Below, piece by piece: positions 1 through 9,055 of a stretch of 64,000 nucleotides of DNA. The stretch's first letter is position 1. Every line of letters begins with the position of its first letter. Made by a program: the position numbers and the translations under genes. The notes beneath the pieces were generated by a model, which was not told where the DNA came from, did not search any database, and saw nothing but the letters and a program-made list of their open reading frames with translations. Origin of the DNA: Streptomyces sp. AC558_RSS880 (GTDB lineage: Bacteria > Actinomycetota > Actinomycetes > Streptomycetales > Streptomycetaceae); the NCBI RefSeq assembly GCF_019049255.1, contig NZ_JAGMUJ010000059.1:62001-126000 (forward strand), in the 5' to 3' direction.

Positions 1-684
1 GAACGTCCCGCCGACCACGGCTCCGCCCACATGGTCGCGCGCCTGCGGCAGACTCGGCAGACTCTCCCACCGGCCGGTCACGGCATCGTACGCGGACACG
101 GTGTCCACCGTGTCCTGAAGGCCGCCCGCGCCCGGCACGAGGACGCGCATGCCGCCGGCGAGGAAGATCTTCGTCCCGTGCACGCCGATCGCGGCGCTCC
201 CCCGCTCGATGCCCGCGGGCATGGGGGGAAGCCGTCGCCATCGGTCGGCGCGCGGGGAGTAGACGAAGCTGTCGCGCAGGGCCTGCCACTCGGATCCGCC
301 GGACAGCCCGCCGAGGACGTGGATCCGGCCGTGGACCACCGCCACATTGGGATGGTTCATCGCGACGGGCAACGGTGCCGCGTCCGACCAGGTGTCGTGA
401 CGCGTGTCGTAGACGTCGACCCGCGTGGTGGTGGTGATGCCGCCGGACTCCCCGGGGACGATGCCGCCGATGACGTAGACCTTGTCGCCGACGGCGGCGA
501 CGCTGTGCTCCTGCCGGGGTCCGCTCGCGATCGGTGCGAGTCGCTGCCAGCCCCTGTGGTAGGGCCCTTCTTCCACGGGGGGCGTTCCACCGGGGGAGAT
601 CGGGTGACCCGGATGCGCGTGGGCCTCGACGGCCGGGGACACCGCCAAGGCGGCGCCGAGGAGCAGTACTGTCCGCCGCTGCAT
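1..684 (-). CDS. Kelch-repeat secreted protein (partial, C-terminus outside window)
   Basis: The first 228 codons are in the window; the reading frame runs off the left edge. The ATG at 684 is preceded by AAGGAG at good spacing. The N-terminus (MQRRTVLLLGAALAVSP, then AHAHPG) is a signal peptide, so the product is probably exported. Kelch-type beta-propeller blades follow: several copies of a strand ending in GG (VYVIGG, IHVLGG, IFLAGG), each followed by a Tyr-plus-Trp segment such as VDVYDTRHDTW and VSAYDAVTGRW. Kelch propellers bind ligands or, in galactose-oxidase relatives, carry a copper site. No copper ligands can be judged from this part, so no enzyme activity is claimed. It stands alone upstream of a convergent-facing regulator gene. 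Confidence 0.8.
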   Translation of the reverse strand, partial: MQRRTVLLLGAALAVSPAVEAHAHPGHPISPGGTPPVEEGPYHRGWQRLAPIASGPRQEHSVAAVGDKVYVIGGIVPGESGGITTTTRVDVYDTRHDTWSDAAPLPVAMNHPNVAVVHGRIHVLGGLSGGSEWQALRDSFVYSPRADRWRRLPPMPAGIERGSAAIGVHGTKIFLAGGMRVLVPGAGGLQDTVDTVSAYDAVTGRWESLPSLPQARDHVGGAVVGGTF

Positions 685-821
685 GAGAAACTCCTTGTCA
701 CAGGGCCTGGTTTCCGTCAGAAGCAGGTGGCTTCGGCCCGTTCAGTGTTTCTGTCCGCGGTGGGGGCGACCAGGGGATGTCGTCCCGGGGGTGGGGAGTA
801 CCCGGCTCGGCCGGAGCCCTT

Positions 822-1691
822 TCAGGGTGCGGGGTCGACGACGTCCTGGGTGCCGAGGACCGCGAGCAGGTCGAGCAGGTCGGCGCTGTCGGTGCCGAGT
901 GCGGGGGTGAACCAGAGCAGCCGCTGCCGGCCGTCCTCGCTGAACAGGTTGAGGCAGTTGACCTCGACGATCCCGAGTGCGGGGTGCCGGATGCGTTTGC
1001 GGTCGTCGCGCCGGAAGGCCACCTCGTGGTCGGCCCACAGCGCGGCGAACTCGGGCGAGGTGTCCCTCAGCGAGCGGATCATCGACGTGGCTTCGGCGTC
1101 CTTGGCGTCCCGCCGGGCGGCCGCGGCCCGCAGGTCGGCGACGAAGGCACGGGACTGGGCCTCGTGGTCGGCCTCCGGGTACAGGCTCCGGGCGTCGGCC
1201 TCCGTGAACCACCGGTGGACGAAGCTGGCCCGGATCCCTTGGAATCGGGAGTGGTCCCCCAGGAGTGCCACCGCGAGCGGGTTCTGCACCAGCGTGACAT
1301 GCAGATCGGTGATGACCTGCGCGGGAGTCGACGGCATCCGGTGCAGCAGGTCGAGCATGCCGGGGTGGACGTGCGAGGCGGCGCTGCCCGGGGCGGGCAC
1401 CGGGCGGTCCGCCAGACGGTAGAGGTAGTCCCGCTCGTCGGCGGTCAGGCGCAGCGCCCTCGCCAGTGCGGCGATCATCTGCTCGGACGGCTGGGACCCG
1501 GCTCCGCGTTCGAGCTCGTTGTAGTAGTCCACCGACGCCCCGGCGAGCTGGGCGACCTCGTCCCGGCGCAGCCCGGGCACCCGGCGCCGGGGCCCGGCCG
1601 GAAGCCCCACGTCGCCCGGGCGGATGCGGTCACGCCGCGACCGCAGGAATGCTCCCAGCTCGGTGTGTTTCACAGAACCCATGTCCGCCAT
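822..1691 (-). CDS. XRE-family transcriptional regulator with MmyB-like ligand-binding domain
   Basis: The 289-residue product has an N-terminal Cro/C1-type HTH at about residues 10-75 (LRRDEVAQLAGASVDYYNEL). A C-terminal MmyB-type sensor domain follows; its hallmarks here are QNPLAVALLGDHS, the RxxFxxxWF-like HRWFTEADARSLYPEADHEA and RIRHPALGIVEVNCL. Actinobacterial proteins of this type usually control a divergent small enzyme gene, and a tautomerase gene lies divergently 183 bp away, which fits. ATG 1691 was chosen over an in-frame ATG at 1682; neither has a strong ribosome site. The longer open frame to 1862 has no domain support. Family assignment is firm; the ligand is unknown. Confidence 0.85.
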   Translation of the reverse strand: MADMGSVKHTELGAFLRSRRDRIRPGDVGLPAGPRRRVPGLRRDEVAQLAGASVDYYNELERGAGSQPSEQMIAALARALRLTADERDYLYRLADRPVPAPGSAASHVHPGMLDLLHRMPSTPAQVITDLHVTLVQNPLAVALLGDHSRFQGIRASFVHRWFTEADARSLYPEADHEAQSRAFVADLRAAAARRDAKDAEATSMIRSLRDTSPEFAALWADHEVAFRRDDRKRIRHPALGIVEVNCLNLFSEDGRQRLLWFTPALGTDSADLLDLLAVLGTQDVVDPAP

Positions 1692-1874
1692 TGTGTGCCG
1701 GGCCGGGGCACCGGCCCAGGGGACGACATCACCTGGTTCGGCCGGCCGTCGGCGCGCAGAGTGGAGGACACGACCACCAGCGACCTCCGTTCCGCACCGG
1801 TTCACCGGGGCGGCCCCGCCGTCGCTGTGAACCACGCCCGGTCCTCCCGGACCGCCGACCACTCAGGGACAGTC

Positions 1875-2084
1875 ATGCCTTTCGCCAACTTCAAGGTCCC
1901 CGCGGGCACCGTCACCGCCGAGGACAAGAAGAAGATCGTCGAGCGCACCACCGATCTGTACGCGGAGATCTACGGTGAGCGGGCCCGCGCCACCACCGTC
2001 GTGCTCGTCGACGAGGTCGTCGACGGAGGCTGGGGAGTGGCCGGCAACGTCCTCACCGCCGCCATGCTCAACGGCGACGCCTGA
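1875..2084 (+). CDS. 4-oxalocrotonate tautomerase-like protein
   Basis: The 69-residue product begins MPFANFKVPAGTVT. In the 4-OT tautomerase superfamily the Pro after the removed initiator Met is the catalytic base, and it is present. Length and the pattern AEDKKKIVERTTDLYAEIYG match one short 4-OT subunit, which normally forms hexamers. The C-terminal half (TTVVLVDEVVDGGWGVAG) matches the usual V-x-V-x-E-V-x-x-x-x-W-G segment. It is divergent from the XRE/MmyB-like regulator, a common actinobacterial pairing, so that protein probably regulates it. The substrate is unknown. Confidence 0.85.
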   Translation: MPFANFKVPAGTVTAEDKKKIVERTTDLYAEIYGERARATTVVLVDEVVDGGWGVAGNVLTAAMLNGDA

Positions 2085-2086
2085 CG

Positions 2087-2156
2087 CCGGCACCACCCGC
2101 TGGAACAAGGCCCACAGGTCTTCCGGCGCCATCCGCTCGACGAGCGCGGCAGTCAT
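2087..2156 (-). pseudogene. N-terminal relic of an IS5-type transposase
   Basis: The minus strand reads MTAALVERMAPEDLWALFQR and then VVP. This resembles the first residues of Streptomyces IS5-family transposases (LVERL-P-x-LWALFQRVVPP). Nothing after it continues the family, so only about 23 codons remain, between the tautomerase and glyoxalase genes. The match is from memory of the family; a chance resemblance is possible. Confidence 0.45.
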
Positions 2157-2198
2157 CACCCCGGACTGCCGCAAGAGCACGCCACCTGAAATGGCGTC

Positions 2199-2585
2199 TT
2201 ATTTGCTGTGGGCGATCTGGATCAGGTTGCCGCAGGTGTCGTCCAGAACCGCGGTGGTGACCGGGCCCATCTCCAGCGGCTCCTGGGTGAAGCGCACCCC
2301 GAGCCCGCGCAGCCGCTCGAACTCCGCCCGCACGTCGTCCACGGCGAAGGACGCGGCCGGGATGCCGTCCTGGACCAGCGCCGTCCTGTACGGCTGTACC
2401 GCGGGATGGCCGGAGGGCTCGAGCAGCAGTTCCGTCCCGTCGGGGTCCTCCGGCGAGACCACGGTCAGCCACCGGTCCGCGCCCATCGGGATGTCGTTCT
2501 TCTTCACGAAGCCCAGTACGCCGGTGTAGAAGCGCAGGGCCTTCTCCTGGTCGTCGACGAAGACGCTGGTGAGGTGGATCCTCAT
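2199..2585 (-). CDS. VOC-family protein (glyoxalase/bleomycin-resistance fold)
   Basis: The 128-residue protein starts MRIHLTSVFVDDQEKALRFY, the first beta-alpha-beta unit of the vicinal oxygen chelate fold. It ends GPVTTAVLDDTCGNLIQIA, the metal-site strand pattern D-x-x-GN-x-I. Such proteins are metal-dependent lyases, dioxygenases or antibiotic-binding proteins; the substrate cannot be told. Its ATG overlaps the stop of the upstream ArsR gene (ATGA), so the two are translationally coupled and probably share the operator at 2886-2909. This ArsR-VOC pair is common in actinobacteria. Confidence 0.88.
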   Translation of the reverse strand: MRIHLTSVFVDDQEKALRFYTGVLGFVKKNDIPMGADRWLTVVSPEDPDGTELLLEPSGHPAVQPYRTALVQDGIPAASFAVDDVRAEFERLRGLGVRFTQEPLEMGPVTTAVLDDTCGNLIQIAHSK

Positions 2586-2887
2586 GGGGTGCCCTCCGGT
2601 GGGTCGGGCCTGAGCCATCGGGTGACGATGTGCTCGAGGGGTTCGGTGTTCAGGTCGTGGAACTTGTAGCGGCCCTGGCGCCTCGAGACGACCAGACCCG
2701 CGGATTCCAGTACGGCCAGGTGCTGGCTGATCGCCTGACGGGACAGTCCCAGGCCGTACTTGGTCACCAGCCGCGCGCATATTTCGAACAGGGTCTGGCC
2801 GTCCCGTTCCACCAGCTCGTCGAGGATGCGGCGGCGGGTGGGGTCGGCCAGCGCCTTGAAGACATCCTCCTCCACGACCACCAGCAT
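2582..2887 (-). CDS. ArsR-family winged-helix repressor
   Basis: The product is 101 residues from ATG 2887. VFKALADPTRRRILDEL is the canonical ArsR helix, and QAISQHLAVLESAGLVVSRR is the recognition helix and wing. No Cys pair typical of metal sensors is seen (one Cys, in FEICARL), so it is likely a non-metal SdpR/YdfF-type member. The start codon lies inside a perfect inverted repeat (2886-2909), the likely autoregulatory operator. A TTG start six bases upstream is possible in frame but less likely. It is coupled by a 4-bp overlap to the glyoxalase-like gene downstream. Confidence 0.88.
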   Translation of the reverse strand: MLVVVEEDVFKALADPTRRRILDELVERDGQTLFEICARLVTKYGLGLSRQAISQHLAVLESAGLVVSRRQGRYKFHDLNTEPLEHIVTRWLRPDPPEGTP

Positions 2888-2909
2888 AGGCAAGTGGCGA
2901 CTTGCCTAT
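2886..2909. promoter_or_regulatory. Perfect 10-bp inverted repeat, probable ArsR operator
   Basis: ATAGGCAAGT and ACTTGCCTAT are perfect inverted copies separated by GGCG. The repeat covers the ArsR start codon and the position where a ribosome site would be, so bound repressor would sit on the transcription start. The AT-rich arms stand out from the surrounding GC-rich DNA. With the ribosome site buried in the repeat, the mRNA may be leaderless or nearly so. Confidence 0.8.
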
Positions 2910-2956
2910 CAAGACGAGGGTCGTACCGGCCCGGAAGGTGAGCGCGCGCACCGCGT

Positions 2957-3316
2957 TCACGGCCGGTGCTTCGGCAGGCGCGTCGCCATCGGCAGCGCCG
3001 GCGCCCTCAGGCCCGCCCCGCACAGCAGCGTCGTACGGAATCCGTCCGTCGCCGTCAGCAGCGAAGCCACCAGCGCCGTGCCGGCGGACGCCGCCGCCCG
3101 GGAGACGATGTCCAGCGCGGTACCGCCGGCGGCCACCTCGGTGCCCGCGAGGCCGCGCGTGGCGGAGGCCATGACGGGCATGTTCGTCATGCCGACCCCG
3201 GTGCCCATGACGGCGGGGGAGGCGACCAGACACCAGTGAGGGGCGTCGGAGCCGGCCTGGACGGCGAAGGCGAGGAAGCCCGCGACGGCGACCAGAACGC
3301 CGGGGACGACGATCAC
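2957..3316 (-). pseudogene. C-terminal relic of an MFS transporter
   Basis: About 119 codons read as the last transmembrane part of a DHA2-type major facilitator: VLVAVAGFLAFAVQAG, then MGTGVGMTNMPVMASATRGL and AAASAGTALVASLLTA. Full proteins of this family are about 450 residues or more and no N-terminal part is present, so the gene is truncated. It abuts another relic on the opposite strand at about 3317, which marks an old recombination junction. Confidence 0.65.
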
Positions 3317-3317
3317 G

Positions 3318-3635
3318 CGCGGCGCCGCACGGTCCGACGCCGACGAGCAGCGCTCCTACGGCGACTTCCTCGCCCACGACGAGCGCCACACCCGCACCGG
3401 CGAGTTCCTCCACCTGCCGCACACCGCCTGGAGCGGAGGGGAGTACGACTTCGAGGGCGTCCACCACCGGGTCGCGGGCGGGCGCCTGCGCCGGCCGCCG
3501 CTGACCCGGCCCCCGGTCTTCTTCGGCGGCTCCTCCGAGGCCGCCCTGCCGATCGCCGCCCGGCACGCCGACACCTACCTCCCCCGGGGCGAGCCCCGGC
3601 CGCCGGGCGGCCGTGTCGGGCCGGTGGCCCAGCTC
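3318..3635 (+). pseudogene. Relic of a luciferase-like (LLM) flavin monooxygenase
   Basis: The plus strand, in the frame of position 3336, encodes SYGDFLAHDERHTRTGEFL, TAWSGGEYDFEGVHHRV and VFFGGSSEAALPIAARHAD with YLPRGEPRP. These are typical of the central part of alkanesulfonate-monooxygenase-like enzymes (E-x-L..LWSGE.VDFEG.H..V and .FGGSS..A...AARHAD.YL). The N-terminal third and the end are missing and there is no suitable start. It abuts the MFS relic. Confidence 0.65.
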
Positions 3636-3820
3636 CTCCACCGCGCGCATCGCGCCAGGTCAGAGCCGGACGGGACGGGCGGGTACCCGGGAGCGCGCCC
3701 CGTGGGGCACTGTCACGAGCTGTTCACGCGCACCGGGCGCCGGTCCACCGGTGGCGTGCTGCCGCGGGGGCCCGGCCCGTACCAGGGGTCGCCGTCCCGG
3801 CGGCCGGTCGCGGAGCGGGG

Positions 3821-3864
3821 GACGGACCCGTCCTCACGACGGGTCCGTCCTCACGACGGGTCCG
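3821..3864. repeat. Strong hairpin with a 17-bp tandem duplication
   Basis: GACGGACCCGTC (3821-3832) and GACGGGTCCGTC (3838-3849) form a perfect 12-bp stem with loop CTCAC. The unit TCCTCACGACGGGTCCG then repeats exactly (3831-3847 and 3848-3864), so the left arm can pair with either right arm. It lies in the gap before the secreted-protein gene and may end stray transcription from the left. There is no T-tract. Confidence 0.7.
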
Positions 3865-3924
3865 TCCCGCCCTCCTCCGGAGGTTCTCCCGGAAGCGCCC
3901 TGCCCGGGTGCGAGGCACGAGATC

Positions 3925-5691
3925 ATGTGCCGCATGATCCATGCTTCCCGACGCACCCTGCTGACCGCCTTCGCCGCCTCCGCCGCCTCCGTTCCGCTGG
4001 CCGGGGCAGTCGCCGCACCCGCGCGCGCCGCCTCGTCCGTTCCCGTGTCCGTGCAGCCCCTCGCGGTCGCGGCCGGGACGGCCGCGGCCCGGTCCTCCGT
4101 GACGCTGTCCCCGCTGGACGCCTCCTACTTCGCCCCGGTGACGCTCGACGCCTCGCTCACCACGACCGTGCTGCCGGGCTCCCCGGCCCGTACCGAGGTC
4201 ACCTCGGGCGGCAGACGCGTCGCGCTGCTGACCCACGGCGCGCGGACCGTCGTACTGCCGGGACCGCGGCGCACGTTCACCGAGGACAAGCGACCCTTCG
4301 TGGACGACTTCCGGCGTACCCTGCCGGACCTGTCGCTGCCGGTCGCGGAACGGGACCACTGGGGTGCCTCGCCCGGCGGGGGTGTCTGGTCCACCCTCGG
4401 GCCCGTCGACACCGACTACTCGGTGGTGCCGGGTGCCGGCGTCATCGACCTGACCACCGACTACGCCAGTCGCCACGCCAGTCTGCGCGACGACGACATC
4501 ACCGACGTCGACGTGCGCTCCGTGGCCGCGTTCGACAAGGTTCCCACCGGCGAGGCGTGCTCGTACGCGTTGTCCTTCGGATACCAGGACGCCCACAACA
4601 ACTACCGGGCCCGGCTGTCCTTCCTCACCACGGGCGCGGTCCAGCTGCGCGTCGAGAAGGAGGTCGCCGACACCGTCACCCAGCTGACCCCGGCCCTGAC
4701 ACTCGCCACGGGGGTGCCCGCGAACACCGACTGGACGATCCGGGTGCGCCGCGAGGGTTCCCGCATCCGGGTCAAGGCGTGGCGTTCGGAGTCGGCCGAA
4801 CCGTCCGCATGGGACGTCGACGTCAGCGACTCCACCTTCGCCAAGGGCCGGGTGGGCCTGCGCGCCCTGGCCAACCAGGGGTGCACCAACCTGCCGGTCA
4901 GGCTCTCCGTCAGCCGCTTCCAGGTGGACGCCGCGACCTGGGACGCCCCGCCGAGCGTCACACACGGCGACTGGGTGCGTGTGCTGCCCCGGCCGTTCGA
5001 CGGCACCTGGACCGAGGAACTGGACCAGGTCATACGCGGCTGGGCCGGCTCCACGGCTCCGGACGTGCTCGCGTACGCCGCGATGTTCCTCGGCGGGGCT
5101 CCGGCGGTGACGGCCGGGGCGGGACCTGCCCGGGGCAGGCAGGTCCTGGGAGAGGCCGGGTACGGCTACCTGGACCCCCAGGGCTACCGCTACGAGGGTG
5201 CCGACTTCCACGAGTACATGGGCATCGGCTGGACCTTCGACGACGGTGCCTACACCGGGCCGTCCAGCAAGCAGGTCGGCAACCTCGACTGCTCCGGGTA
5301 CACGCGCATGGTGTACGGCTACCACATGGGCGTTCCGCTGGCGGCGGGCGAGGACACCTCCCGGCAGCGACTGCCCCGCAAGTCCCGGGACATGGCGGAC
5401 CACGCGCCCGGCGTGCGCATCGACCGGACCGACGGTACCGCTCCGCCCGCCGCCGCGCTGCTCCAGCCCGGTGACCTGGTGCTGTTCAACGCCGACTCCG
5501 GCGACGACCGGCAGACGGACACGGTCGACCACGTCGGCATCCACCTGGGTGTGGACGCGGCCGGCCGGCGCCGTTTCCTCTCCAGCCGCAAGACCGTCGA
5601 CGGGCCCACCATGGCCGACCTCGGCGGCGCCTCACTGCTGGACGGCACGGGCACCTACGCGAAGACCCTGCACACCGTGCACCGGATCTGA
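3925..5691 (+). CDS. Secreted NlpC/P60-like peptidoglycan peptidase with an N-terminal beta domain
   Basis: The 588-residue product has a twin-arginine-type signal (ASRRTLLTAFAASAASVPLAG). The middle part, about residues 130-340, reads as a concanavalin-like beta-sandwich (SYALSFGYQDAHNNYRARLS, TDWTIRVRREGSRIRVKAW). The C-terminal part is NlpC/P60-like: the nucleophile is in NLDCSGY (Cys about 456) and the His in VDHVGIHLG (about 536). This family cleaves cell-wall peptides outside the cell. ATG 3925 has GAGG upstream; an in-frame ATG at 3934 is the alternative. Catalytic-motif spacing fits the family, but the domain is longer than a minimal NlpC/P60, so substrate and activity are uncertain. 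Confidence 0.75.
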   Translation: MCRMIHASRRTLLTAFAASAASVPLAGAVAAPARAASSVPVSVQPLAVAAGTAAARSSVTLSPLDASYFAPVTLDASLTTTVLPGSPARTEVTSGGRRVALLTHGARTVVLPGPRRTFTEDKRPFVDDFRRTLPDLSLPVAERDHWGASPGGGVWSTLGPVDTDYSVVPGAGVIDLTTDYASRHASLRDDDITDVDVRSVAAFDKVPTGEACSYALSFGYQDAHNNYRARLSFLTTGAVQLRVEKEVADTVTQLTPALTLATGVPANTDWTIRVRREGSRIRVKAWRSESAEPSAWDVDVSDSTFAKGRVGLRALANQGCTNLPVRLSVSRFQVDAATWDAPPSVTHGDWVRVLPRPFDGTWTEELDQVIRGWAGSTAPDVLAYAAMFLGGAPAVTAGAGPARGRQVLGEAGYGYLDPQGYRYEGADFHEYMGIGWTFDDGAYTGPSSKQVGNLDCSGYTRMVYGYHMGVPLAAGEDTSRQRLPRKSRDMADHAPGVRIDRTDGTAPPAAALLQPGDLVLFNADSGDDRQTDTVDHVGIHLGVDAAGRRRFLSSRKTVDGPTMADLGGASLLDGTGTYAKTLHTVHRI

Positions 5692-5731
5692 CGCCGCGTC
5701 ACGCCGACCGGCTCGCGGCGGCACGAGGGGC

Positions 5732-5771
5732 ACGGGCCGTCGGATTCCCTTCCGGGTCTTCGACGGCCCGT
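5732..5771. terminator. Hairpin terminator between convergent genes
   Basis: ACGGGCCGTCG (5732-5742) and CGACGGCCCGT (5761-5771) form a perfect 11-bp stem with an 18-nt loop. It lies between the convergent P60-like and GH1 genes and could serve both directions. No T-run follows, as is common in high-GC actinobacteria. Confidence 0.65.
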
Positions 5772-5789
5772 CCGCGCTCACCGGTGGCG

Positions 5790-7148
<1,359 letters not shown>

Positions 7149-7177
7149 GGAGGTCCTTTCGGGATGAGGGGAATCGG

Positions 7178-8056
7178 TCACTTGACGGCTCCTGCCGTCA
7201 GGCCGGCGACGAGGTAGCGCTGCAGCAGCAGGAAGCCGGCGACCACGGGGACGCTCACCACGAGGGAGGCGGCCATGATCTGGTTCCAGTACACGTCGTT
7301 GAGGGTGGAGTAGCCCTGGAGGCCGACCGCCAGGGTGCGGGTGGTGTCGTTGGTCATCACGGACGCGAAGAGGACTTCGCCCCAGGCGGTCATGAAGGCG
7401 TAGACGGCGACCGCGACGATGCCGGGGACCGCGGCCGGGACGACGACGCGGAAGAGCGCGCCGAGCGGGCCGCAGCCGTCCACCAGCGCCGCCTCGTCGA
7501 GGTCGCGCGGGACCGAGTCGAAGTAGCCGATCAGCATCCAGATGGAGAACGGCAGCGAGAAGGTCAGGTACGTGAGGATCAGTCCGCCGCGGGAGCCGAA
7601 CAGGGCGATGCCGGTGGCGTTGCCGATGTTGACGTAGATGAGGAACAGCGGGAGGAGGAACAGGATGCCCGGGAACATCTGCGTCGACAGCACGGTCACC
7701 GTGAAGACGCGCTTGCCGCGGAAGCTGTAGCGGCTGACGGCGTACGCGGAGAACACGGCGATGACGACCGAGCAGACGGTCGCGGCGCCCGCCACGATCA
7801 GCGAGTTCACGAAGTAGCGGCCCAGCGGGACCGTGGACCAGATGTCGATGTACGGGTCGATCGTCAGCTCGGTGGGCAGCCAGCGGAACTTGCCGGTCAC
7901 GTCGGCCAGCGGCTTCAGCGAGCTGGAGACCATGACGTAGACCGGGACGAGTACGAAGCCGGTCAGCAGGGTGAGGAAGATCCGCCGGGTCCATAGGAAG
8001 GAGCGGGGCGGGGCCATCGGGGAGGCGGCCGGTGCCGTCGTCGGGGTGCTAGGCAT
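7178..8056 (-). CDS. CUT1 sugar ABC transporter permease (MalG type)
   Basis: The 292-residue protein has six predicted membrane segments, the first at FLTLLTGFVLVPVYVMVSSS. The EAA loop reads DEAALVDGCGPLGALFRVVV and contacts the ATPase. Size and the C-terminal position of the loop match MalG-type permeases. Its ATG overlaps the end of the preceding permease gene by 8 bp, so the two are coupled. No ATPase gene is in the operon; Streptomyces CUT1 importers usually share the distant MsiK ATPase, which probably applies here. Confidence 0.93.
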   Translation of the reverse strand: MPSTPTTAPAASPMAPPRSFLWTRRIFLTLLTGFVLVPVYVMVSSSLKPLADVTGKFRWLPTELTIDPYIDIWSTVPLGRYFVNSLIVAGAATVCSVVIAVFSAYAVSRYSFRGKRVFTVTVLSTQMFPGILFLLPLFLIYVNIGNATGIALFGSRGGLILTYLTFSLPFSIWMLIGYFDSVPRDLDEAALVDGCGPLGALFRVVVPAAVPGIVAVAVYAFMTAWGEVLFASVMTNDTTRTLAVGLQGYSTLNDVYWNQIMAASLVVSVPVVAGFLLLQRYLVAGLTAGAVK

Positions 8057-9041
8057 GCGAGGCCCTCCGCTCGCGCGAGGTGAGTGCGAGGTAGACGCCC
8101 GTGACGACGAGCAGGAACAGCAGGAGCAGGACGGACATCGCGGAGCCGGTGCCGAAGTTCCAGGTGACGAAGGACGCCTGGTAGATGTGGACCGAGATGA
8201 GGTCCGCGGCCTCGGGCGCCGTCTTGCCGAACATGACGTACGGGGTGTTGAAGTCGTTGAACGTCCACAGGAACAGGACGAGGACCAGCACCTGGTTGAC
8301 CGGGCGGAGCGAGGGCAGGGTGATGCGGCGGATCTGCTGGAGCATTCCGGCGCCGTCGAGCGCGGCGGCCTCGTACAGCTCGCGCGGGATGTTCTGCAGG
8401 CCGGCCATCACGATGAGGAAGGCGAACGGCCAGCCCTTCCAGACGGAGACGATCAGCAGGGCGAAGAAGCTGTTGTCGCCGATGAGCCAGAAGGACGGCT
8501 TGTCGGTGATGCCGAGCTGGTCGTGCAGGACGTGGTTCACCAGGCCGTTGTCGTGCTGGAACATGAACACCCAGGTGATGACGGCCGCGTAGACCGGCAG
8601 GGCGTACGGCACCAGGAACAGGGCGCGCAGCAGGCCGCGACCGCGGAAGGTGTCCTGCATGCAGATCGCGGCGGCCGTGCCGATCAGCCAGCACAGGCCG
8701 ACGGAGAGCAGGGTGAAGGCGATGGTGACGAGGAACGAGTCGAGCAGGGCCTTGCCGACGGGGGCGTCGAAGTCCACCGACACCGAGTAGTTGTCGAAGC
8801 CGGCCCAGGGGGCGGTGCCCCAGTCGCGGATGTAGAACTGGGTGAGTTCCTTGAAGCTCATCACGATGCCGATCACCATCGGCACCAGATGGACGAGGAG
8901 TTCGAGGAGCAGGGCGGGCAGCAGGAGCAGGTAGGGCAGTCCGATGCGGCGGATCCGCCCGGGGCGGCGGCGGGGGCCGCGCGCCGCACCGGGGGAGCTC
9001 TTCCGCACGGTGGCCTCCGCTGTGGGAGCAGTGGCAGTCAT
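8049..9041 (-). CDS. CUT1 sugar ABC transporter permease (MalF type)
   Basis: The 330-residue protein has a basic N-terminus (GPRRRPGRIRRIG), a first membrane segment LPYLLLLPALLLELLVHLVP and five more. The EAA loop is ELYEAAALDGAGMLQQIRRI. Length and the long first periplasmic-side loop fit MalF/CebF-type permeases. ATG 9041 lies 14 bp after the stop of the binding-protein gene. Together with the MalG-type protein it forms the membrane channel of the importer. Confidence 0.93.
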   Translation of the reverse strand: MTATAPTAEATVRKSSPGAARGPRRRPGRIRRIGLPYLLLLPALLLELLVHLVPMVIGIVMSFKELTQFYIRDWGTAPWAGFDNYSVSVDFDAPVGKALLDSFLVTIAFTLLSVGLCWLIGTAAAICMQDTFRGRGLLRALFLVPYALPVYAAVITWVFMFQHDNGLVNHVLHDQLGITDKPSFWLIGDNSFFALLIVSVWKGWPFAFLIVMAGLQNIPRELYEAAALDGAGMLQQIRRITLPSLRPVNQVLVLVLFLWTFNDFNTPYVMFGKTAPEAADLISVHIYQASFVTWNFGTGSAMSVLLLLFLLVVTGVYLALTSRERRASHA

Positions 9042-9055
9042 GGCGGTGTCGGGGC

